DNA from: Actinomycetospora sp. NBRC 106375
Lineage (GTDB): Bacteria; Actinomycetota; Actinomycetes; Mycobacteriales; Pseudonocardiaceae
NCBI RefSeq assembly: GCF_030269665.1
Contig: NZ_BSTS01000014.1
Span: forward strand, 117,540 to 181,539
Length of the DNA stretch: 64,000 nucleotides
Direction: 5' to 3'
Both the position numbers and the translations under genes were made by a program. A model generated the notes under the pieces. It had not been told where the DNA came from. It did no database searches and saw nothing but the letters and a program-made list of their open reading frames with translations. Below are positions 58,719 through 64,000 of this stretch, piece by piece. Position 1 is the first letter of the stretch. Every line of letters starts with the position of its first letter.

Positions 58719-58724
58719 TAGCGT
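58719..58724 (+). promoter_or_regulatory. -10 box (TAGCGT) of the SDR gene
   Basis: TAGCGT is followed by 7 nt and ATG 58732. Confidence 0.55.
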
Positions 58725-58731
58725 CCCGGAC

Positions 58732-59454
58732 ATGACTTCTTCTGCTCTCGTCACCGGCGCCACCAGCGGGATCGGCCGGGAGGTCGCCCGGCAGCTCGGC
58801 GCGACCGGTGTCCACGTCCTCGTCCACGGCCGCGACGCCGCTCGCGGCGCCGGCACCGTCGACGCCGTCCGGGCCGACGGCGGCTCCGCCGAGTTCAGCG
58901 CCGCCGACCTCGCCGACCCGACGTCGGTCCGCGACCTGGCCGCCGCGGCCGCCGGCGTCGACGTGCTGGTCAACAACGCCGGGATGTACCCGTCCGACGG
59001 GCTGACGCCGCAGGTTACCGACGACGACCTCGCCGCCGTCCTCGCGGTCAACGTCGCCGCGCCCCACCGCCTGGTCGCGGCGCTCGCCCCCGCGATGGCG
59101 TCGCGGGGCGGCGGCGCCGTGGTCAACGTGCTGTCGATGGCGGCGCAGTGCGGCATGCCCGGGATCGGGCTCTACGGCTCGTCGAAGGCGGCCCTCGGGG
59201 CGCTCACCCGGGCCTGGGCCGCGGAGTTCGGGCCGGCCGGGGTGCGGGTGAACGCGGTCAGCCCCGGTCCGACGCGCACCGAGGGCACCGAGCGGTTCGG
59301 GCCCGCGCTCGACGGGATGGCCGCCGCGGCGGCCGCCGGCCGGCCCGCGACGCCCGGGGAGATCGCGGCCGCGGTGGCCTTCCTCGCCGGGCCCGCGGCG
59401 TCGTTCGTCCACGGGGCGGTGCTCCCGGTCGACGGTGGGCGGACGGCGGTCTGA
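58732..59454 (+). CDS. Short-chain dehydrogenase/reductase (classical SDR)
   Basis: A 240-residue classical SDR. VTGATSGIGREVARQLG binds NAD(P). NNAGMYPSDGL and the catalytic Tyr-x3-Lys (YGSSKAAL) are present, with the Ser in LSMAAQCGMPG. VNAVSPGPTRTEG and LPVDGGRTAV complete the typical C-terminus. Substrate unknown. It is controlled by a TAGCGT box and a strong operator shared with the WYL regulator. The MaoC-like gene follows 18 bp later on the same strand and may be co-transcribed. Confidence 0.92.
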   Translation: MTSSALVTGATSGIGREVARQLGATGVHVLVHGRDAARGAGTVDAVRADGGSAEFSAADLADPTSVRDLAAAAAGVDVLVNNAGMYPSDGLTPQVTDDDLAAVLAVNVAAPHRLVAALAPAMASRGGGAVVNVLSMAAQCGMPGIGLYGSSKAALGALTRAWAAEFGPAGVRVNAVSPGPTRTEGTERFGPALDGMAAAAAAGRPATPGEIAAAVAFLAGPAASFVHGAVLPVDGGRTAV

Positions 59455-59472
59455 GCGGGAAGGGTGGCCTCC

Positions 59473-60333
59473 GTGACCGACCTCGCGAGCGCCACCGCCG
59501 GCTGGGCCCCAGAGCCCACGACGACCACCGGGACCACCACGGCGTGGACGGTCGCGGCGGTGTCGGGGCTGTTCGGCCTCGACCCGGTCGCCGCCGAGGC
59601 CGACCCGCTGCCACCGATGTGGCACTGGTTCGGGTTCCTCGCCCACCCGCGCCAGGACGAGCTGGGCGACGACGGCCATCCCGCGGCCGGCCACTTCCTG
59701 CCGCGGATCCCCGACCGCCGCCGCATGATCGCGGGCGGGCGGCTGCGGATGGCCAGCCCGATGCGGGTGGGCGAGTCCCTGACCCGGCACTCGTCCCTGA
59801 TCCGCGCCGATGTCAAGCACGGGCGCAGCGGGGAGATGCTGCTCGTAACGGTGCGGGACGAGTACGCGCGCGACGACGGCGACGTGCTCGTCACCGAGGA
59901 GTCCGACATCGTCTACCGGTCGCAGACGCCCGGGCAGGCGCGGGGCATCGGGTATCCGGAGGCGGCCTCGTCGGACGAGCCGTCGGCGGAGGCGGTCGTC
60001 CTCGTCCCCGACGCGACCCTGCTCTTCCGCTTCTCGGCGCTGACGTACAACACGCACCGCATCCACTACGACGAGCCCTACGTCACGGGCGTCGAGGGCT
60101 ACCCCGGCCTCGTGGTGCACGGGCCGCTCCTCGCGCTCGTGCTGCTCGAGATCCCGCGGCGACACCGCCCCGACCGGAGCGTCACCGCGTTCGACTACCG
60201 CCTCTCCCGGCCCGCCTTCGCCGGCTCCCGGCTCGTCGCCGACCACGACGGCGAGCCCAGCGGTGACGAGCTCGCCGTGACGGCGGGCGTCCCGGGTGCC
60301 CCGTCGATCAGCGGGACGATCCGCTTGGGCTGA
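59473..60333 (+). CDS. MaoC-like hydratase / FAS1-type dehydratase domain protein
   Basis: A 286-residue double-hotdog protein. The N-terminal hotdog carries WHWFGFLAHPRQDELGDDGH and MIAGGRLRMASPMRVGESL. The C-terminal hotdog has the hydratase-2-like motif LTYNTHRIHYDEPYVTGVEG, followed by YPGLVVHGPLLALVLLE. This matches mesaconyl-C4-CoA hydratase and HTD2-like 3-hydroxyacyl dehydratases. It should hydrate or dehydrate an acyl-CoA. GTG 59473 is chosen because GGAAGGG lies about 8 nt upstream; a GTG at 59464 is also in frame. The 3' end overlaps the convergent RsbW-like gene by 26 bp. Confidence 0.85.
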   Translation: MTDLASATAGWAPEPTTTTGTTTAWTVAAVSGLFGLDPVAAEADPLPPMWHWFGFLAHPRQDELGDDGHPAAGHFLPRIPDRRRMIAGGRLRMASPMRVGESLTRHSSLIRADVKHGRSGEMLLVTVRDEYARDDGDVLVTEESDIVYRSQTPGQARGIGYPEAASSDEPSAEAVVLVPDATLLFRFSALTYNTHRIHYDEPYVTGVEGYPGLVVHGPLLALVLLEIPRRHRPDRSVTAFDYRLSRPAFAGSRLVADHDGEPSGDELAVTAGVPGAPSISGTIRLG

Positions 60334-60760
60334 CCGGTCGGTCCACGTGGCGGGTGAGGGCGACGAGCGTGCCGTCCGGCCCCGCGCGGACGTCGACGTC
60401 GTCGGCCAGCGCCCGCATCATCCCGAGTCCGCGGCCCCGACCGCCCGGGTCGGCGGGCGGAGCCTGCCAGACCCCGTCGTCGGCGATCGTGATCACCAGT
60501 GCGTCGTCGACGATGCGGGCGCAGAGCGTCATGACGCCCGCCTCCCGGTCGAGGTAGGCGTGGTCGCAGCAGTTCTCCAGCGCCTCCGACGCCGCCATGA
60601 CGAGGTCGTCCACGACATCCTCGTCGAGGTGGTCGCCGGTGAGCCAGGTCGTCAGTCGACGACGGAGGTGCCGGACGTTGCCGTTGTCCGCGGACGCGCG
60701 GACCCGCAGCGGGTCGGGCCAGTGGGCGACGTCGGTGTCGCCGGTCCCGGATGTCGGCAT
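60308..60760 (-). CDS. RsbW-like anti-sigma kinase (HATPase_c)
   Basis: A 150-residue GHKL ATPase. The N box is seen in ASEALENCCDHAYL, and GLGMMRALADDVDV with ADDGVW are the G1/G2 region. Such proteins bind ATP and a sigma factor or anti-sigma antagonist. The gene lies 59 bp downstream of the RsbU-like phosphatase on the same strand, so both act in one partner-switching pathway; no sigma factor or STAS antagonist is nearby. I use ATG 60760 (MPTSGTG...); a TTG at 60796 would extend it by 12 residues. Confidence 0.85.
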   Translation of the reverse strand: MPTSGTGDTDVAHWPDPLRVRASADNGNVRHLRRRLTTWLTGDHLDEDVVDDLVMAASEALENCCDHAYLDREAGVMTLCARIVDDALVITIADDGVWQAPPADPGGRGRGLGMMRALADDVDVRAGPDGTLVALTRHVDRPVSPSGSSR

Positions 60761-60819
60761 GATCCTGACGGATGCCCCGTCGTCAGGGTCCGGCAACCCC
60801 GTGGTGACCGGTCACTCCG

Positions 60820-62310
60820 TCAGCGGCGCCCGGCGCGGATGACCAGGAGCGCGGTGTCGTCCAGCGCGGCCCCGGCGGCGTGGTCGGCGACGGCGGCGAG
60901 CACGGCGTCCGCGACGGCGTGCTCCCCCGCGTCCGGGGCGAGGCCCCGCAGGATGCCGAGGAGCCCGTCCAGCTCGAACTCGCGCCCGCCCGCGGGCCGG
61001 GCCTCGGTGACGCCGTCGGTGTAGAGCAGCAGGCGGTCGCCGAGGTCGAGCGTGACCGGTTCGACGGCGATCCGCGGTTCGGGCCGGATGCCCAGCGCCC
61101 GCCCTCCGGCCTCGAGCACCTCCAGCGTACCGTCGCGGCGCAGGACGACCGCCGGGGTGTGGCCGGCGCTCGCGAGACGGACGTCGAGCCCCTCGCCCCC
61201 GACCCGCGGGGTGATGCCGGCGTAGGCGACCGTGGCGAAGCTCGGTCGCTCGTCGAACCACACGTGCAGCACGCCGTGCAGGGCGGCGAGCACGGAGCCG
61301 GGGTCGTCGTCGGTGTGGCCCAGCGCGCGCACCGTGGACCGCGCGAGCGCGGTGGTGCGGGCCGCGTGGGGCCCCTTGCCGCAGACGTCGCCGATCACGG
61401 CGCCCCACCCGTCCGGGGTCGGGAAGAGATCGTAGAAGTCGCCGAGCACGGAGCCGCCCGTGCCGGGGCGGTACCGGGCCGCGACCTCGACGCCGGGGAA
61501 GGCCGGCAGGCGCGCCGGCAGCAGGCTCTCGCGCAACGTGGCCGCGAGCTCCTCGGCCTCCTCTGCGTGCTGCTCGGCCAGCCCGGCCAGGCGCTGGGAC
61601 TCGGCGGCGAGCTGGTCCGACGTCGCGGCCTGGGCGTTCGCGGACCGGGCCTCGGCGCTCGCCGACCGGGCCTGGGCCTCGAAGTAGCGGGCGGCGGCGC
61701 CGGCCTGCCGGGCCTGGGCGCCGGCCTGCTGGGCCTGGCGGCCCGCCTCGCGGGCGTCCTGGTCGGACCGGGCCGCCCGCCGGTCGGCCTGGGAGCGGTC
61801 GGCTCGGGAATCGGCGAGCGCCGCCCGCAGCACGACCTCCCCGGTGGCGGCCTGGGCGAGGGTCGTGAGCACGTCGCGCTGGTGGCTCGACCACGGTCGC
61901 GGCCGGACGTCGAGCACGCCGAGCACGCCGATCGCCGAGCCGGCCGTGTCGCGGATCGGGCAGCCGGCCCACGCCTGGACCGGGTCGGCGGCGGACGCGG
62001 CCTCCGGGGTCCCGTCCGTCACGTCGTCGACCCAGACCGGTCCGTCGTCCCGGAGCACGAGGGCGCACCGCGACCGTTCGGACGGCGGCGACAGCTCGCC
62101 GGGGTCGACGGTCGAGCCGACCGCGTCGTGCACGCTGCGGCGGACGACGCGGTCGTCCTGGACCAGCCACACGACGCCGGCCGGCGCACCCGTCAGCGAG
62201 GTCGCCAGACGAGCCAGCCGCTCGAAGGCGGCGTCGGCGTCGGGTTCGAAGAGGCGCGCGTCGGAGGCCGAGCGCGCGGGCGCGCGCCTCGCCTCGGCGT
62301 CGATCCCCAT
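60820..62310 (-). CDS. RsbU-like PP2C phosphatase with GAF domain and coiled coil
   Basis: A 496-residue SpoIIE-type phosphatase. An N-terminal GAF domain (about 25-165) is followed by a long Ala/Gln/Arg coiled coil (about 170-275) and the PP2C domain (about 285-495). GDFYDLFPTPDGWGAVIGDV, GKGPHAA, LASAGHTPAVVL and LLLYTDGVTEAR are the metal-binding phosphatase motifs. It should dephosphorylate an antagonist or activate the downstream RsbW-like kinase in response to a signal at GAF. AGGAG lies about 7 nt upstream of ATG 62310. Confidence 0.9.
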   Translation of the reverse strand: MGIDAEARRAPARSASDARLFEPDADAAFERLARLATSLTGAPAGVVWLVQDDRVVRRSVHDAVGSTVDPGELSPPSERSRCALVLRDDGPVWVDDVTDGTPEAASAADPVQAWAGCPIRDTAGSAIGVLGVLDVRPRPWSSHQRDVLTTLAQAATGEVVLRAALADSRADRSQADRRAARSDQDAREAGRQAQQAGAQARQAGAAARYFEAQARSASAEARSANAQAATSDQLAAESQRLAGLAEQHAEEAEELAATLRESLLPARLPAFPGVEVAARYRPGTGGSVLGDFYDLFPTPDGWGAVIGDVCGKGPHAARTTALARSTVRALGHTDDDPGSVLAALHGVLHVWFDERPSFATVAYAGITPRVGGEGLDVRLASAGHTPAVVLRRDGTLEVLEAGGRALGIRPEPRIAVEPVTLDLGDRLLLYTDGVTEARPAGGREFELDGLLGILRGLAPDAGEHAVADAVLAAVADHAAGAALDDTALLVIRAGRR

Positions 62311-62407
62311 CCGTCGCACTCCTACACGATGAACGTCCACCCGGCCTCGTGTGATCCTCTGCCGGACTTACCCGACCATCATGCCCAGCACCCGGGAGGA
62401 GAGCGAC

Positions 62408-63364
62408 GTGCGACGGATCCTGTGCCGGGCGTTCGGCGAACCGCGCGACCTCGAGGTGGTCGACGAGCCCGGGCCGCGGCCCGGTGCGGGCGAGGTGCTG
62501 GTCGAGGTCGAGGCGATCGGGACCAGCTTCGTCGACGCCCTGATCGTCCGCGGCGGCTACCAGCTGCGACCCGAGCTGCCCTTCACGCCGGGCTCGGCGG
62601 TGGTGGGACGGGTCACCGACGGTGCGGGCGTCGCCCCGGGCACGCGCGTCGCCGCGGTGATGATGGGCTTCGGCGCCTACGCGTCCCACGTGGTGCTGCC
62701 CGCCGACGGGGTGGCGGTGGTGCCGCAGGACGTCCCCGGTGCCGTGGCGGCGACGGCGCTGGAGAACTACAGCACCCTGCTCTTCGCCGTGACCCGTCGT
62801 GTGCCGGTCGCCGCCGAGGACCGCGTCGTCGTCCTGGGGGCGGGCGGCGGCATCGGGCTCGCCGCCGTGGACGTCGCGCGCAGCCGGGGCGCGCACGTCG
62901 TCGCCGTCGCCTCCAGCGCCGAGAAGCAGGACGCGGCGCGGGCGGCCGGCGCGGAGCACGCGATCGGCTACGACGACCTGAAGAACGCCATCCGGGAGCA
63001 CACGGACGGCGGCGCCGACCTCGTGATCGACCCGGTCGGTGGCGCGGCCGCGGAGTCGGCGCTGCGGGCGCTGCGGCCGTCGGGGCGGTTCGCCGTCCTG
63101 GGCTTCGCGTCCGGCGAGATCCCGAAGCTGCCCGCGAACGTAATGCTGATCGGCAACCGTTCGGTGATCGGTGTCGACTGGGGCGACTGGGCACGGACGT
63201 CGCCGGCCGCGGCGACGGCGCTGCTGGGCGAGGTGCTGGACGGTGTCGCGCGGGGCGAGCTGCGGCCGCCGGTGCCCGCGGTGCGACCTCTGGAGGAGGC
63301 GGGCGATGTGCTGACGCTGTTCGGGGAGCGGGCGGTGACGGGCAAGGTGGCGCTGGTTCCGTGA
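62408..63364 (+). CDS. NADPH:quinone oxidoreductase-like MDR family enzyme
   Basis: A 318-residue medium-chain reductase with the QOR layout. The GroES-like part has PGAGEVLVEVEAIGTSFVDA and FTPGSAVVGRV. The NADPH site is VVVLGAGGGIGLAAVDVARS (about 137-156). DPVGGAAAESALRALRPSGR and LIGNRSVIGVDWGDWA are typical. No Zn ligands are seen. It reduces quinones or enones in the cytosol. GTG 62408 follows GGAGGAG at about 62395-62401. It is divergent from the RsbU-like gene with a 97-bp gap; regulation by that system is possible but not shown. Confidence 0.9.
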   Translation: MRRILCRAFGEPRDLEVVDEPGPRPGAGEVLVEVEAIGTSFVDALIVRGGYQLRPELPFTPGSAVVGRVTDGAGVAPGTRVAAVMMGFGAYASHVVLPADGVAVVPQDVPGAVAATALENYSTLLFAVTRRVPVAAEDRVVVLGAGGGIGLAAVDVARSRGAHVVAVASSAEKQDAARAAGAEHAIGYDDLKNAIREHTDGGADLVIDPVGGAAAESALRALRPSGRFAVLGFASGEIPKLPANVMLIGNRSVIGVDWGDWARTSPAAATALLGEVLDGVARGELRPPVPAVRPLEEAGDVLTLFGERAVTGKVALVP

Positions 63365-63461
63365 CGGCCGGCTCGTGATCGACGGGGTTGTCGGGTCGAG
63401 CGCCGCGCGGAGCGTCGGCGCCCCGACGCCGGTCGCTGTGTCGGTCACTGGCGCGGTTCAT
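63365..63461. other. Spacer between the quinone reductase gene and the repeat array
   Basis: No gene recognised. A frame in phase with the downstream DUF222 gene is already open here, for instance from a GTG at 63438. Confidence 0.5.
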
Positions 63462-63836
63462 GATCGTCTACGAGTGTCGGGGGTCGGGGCTAGCGTCGGA
63501 CCCGTGGATCTCGACCGGGGCGCTGACGGCGACGCCGCTGCCGCGTCGCCGCCGGTCGAGGGCCCGGTCCAAGATCGTCCGGGAGTGTCGGGGGTCAGGT
63601 CTAGCGTCGGACCCGTGGATCTCGACCGGGGCGCTGACGGCGACGCCGCTGCCGCGTCGCCGCCGGTCGGGGGCCCGGTCCAAGATCGTCCGGGAGTGTC
63701 GGGGGTCGGGTCTAGCGTCGGACCCGTGGATCTCGACCGGGGCGCTGACGGCGACGCCGCTGCCGCGTCGCCGCTGGTCGGGGACCCGGTCCAAGATCGT
63801 CCGGGAGTGTCGGGGGTCGGGTCTAGCGTCCCGGGT
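63462..63836 (+). repeat. 111-bp tandem repeat array carrying duplicated promoter-plus-start units
   Basis: Copies begin at 63462, 63573, 63684 and 63795 (GATCGTC...), a strict 111-bp period (37 codons). Three are complete and the fourth ends at the gene start. Each holds TAGCGT-N7-GTG (boxes at 63491, 63602, 63713 and 63824; GTG at 63504, 63615, 63726 and 63837). All four starts are in the same frame without a stop between. Confidence 0.9.
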
Positions 63837-64000
63837 GTGAGCATCGACCAGGCCGGCAGCCCCGCCGCGGGCGGCGGGGCGGGGGGCGCTGCGGGGGTGC
63901 CGTCGTGGCTGGTGGGTGGGTTGGAGGCGGTCGACCCGGCCGGGCTGGTCGGGGTCGAGGTGATCGACTATGTGCGGGAGTGTCACCGGGCCCGCAACCG
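63837..64000 (+). CDS. DUF222/HNH endonuclease family (13E12 repeat-like) protein, 5' part only
   Basis: The first 54 codons are present; the gene runs off the window. After a Gly/Ala-rich leader, the sequence PSWLVGGLEAVDPAGLVGVE followed by VIDYVRECHRARNR resembles the start of actinobacterial DUF222 proteins (13E12 repeats), which usually end in an HNH nuclease domain and occur in many copies per genome. This assignment is by recall of the family and unproven without the rest. The GTG at 63837 lies 7 nt after TAGCGT. Upstream in-frame starts in each 111-bp repeat could add 37, 74 or 111 residues. Confidence 0.65.
   Translation, partial: MSIDQAGSPAAGGGAGGAAGVPSWLVGGLEAVDPAGLVGVEVIDYVRECHRARN

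Noticed and set aside
63462..63836. CRISPR-like array
   Set aside because: The 111-bp units are directly adjacent without unique spacers and include a coding frame.

Overview
The window is a very GC-rich stretch (long antisense open frames everywhere, G/C at most third codon positions) of an actinobacterial chromosome. The gene families fit Pseudonocardiales such as Pseudonocardia or Actinomycetospora: DUF5996, DUF4185, many alpha/beta hydrolases, SDRs and one-component regulators, RsbU/RsbW-type signalling, and the start of a DUF222/HNH gene. The genus is inference. I see no rRNA, tRNA, CRISPR array, prophage or transposase. It reads as an ordinary accessory-rich segment of catabolic enzymes, each next to its own regulator.

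Layout. 1-6434: an MDMPI_N-domain protein, an L,D-transpeptidase, a DUF4185 lipoprotein, a small period-3 cysteine-repeat protein (minus), an HSL-type esterase overlapping a sulfite-oxidase-fold molybdoenzyme, and a single-pass membrane protein. 6613-13633: TetR regulator divergent from a CocE/NonD hydrolase, a decayed SDR, an SNF2-type helicase, a small protein and an MHS-family transporter. 13680-20326: an esterase with a Cys in place of the nucleophile Ser, a LAL/LuxR regulator, DUF5996, and two more alpha/beta hydrolases. 20360-28131: acyl-CoA synthetase, XRE regulator/SDR divergent pair, RNase HI, polysaccharide deacetylase, quinone reductase, AraC regulator and PPOX protein. 28112-33644: dhaK-dhaL-dhaM operon (DhaM fused to HPr and PTS enzyme I) and an FAD oxidoreductase. 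33764-42048: BTAD regulator, HTH-Mop protein, linalool-dehydratase-like protein coupled to a SCO1-like protein, glycosyltransferase, Ser/Thr kinase. 42023-49367: penicillin acylase, RutA-like flavin monooxygenase, a LuxR-HTH/substrate-binding receptor split in two frames, and an App1-PLD fusion. 49738-56551: diguanylate cyclase, an internally deleted GH27 alpha-galactosidase, LysR, and a sulfatase with its formylglycine-generating enzyme. 56658-64000: ABM monooxygenase, unknown protein, WYL regulator/SDR pair, MaoC-like hydratase, RsbW/RsbU pair, quinone reductase, and a 111-bp tandem repeat array at the start of a DUF222/HNH gene cut by the window edge.

Two themes recur. First, many start codons lie 6-8 nt downstream of a TANNNT-like box (TAGCGT, TAGCCT, TACCGT and similar), which suggests leaderless transcripts; I used this to choose several starts. 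Second, divergent regulator/enzyme pairs share a short intergenic region with a perfect inverted repeat, a likely operator. Convergent neighbours commonly overlap at their 3' ends by 7-85 nt. The most unusual item is at the right edge, where a promoter-plus-start module has been tandemly duplicated in frame. All functions are assigned from sequence motifs alone; no database search was run.
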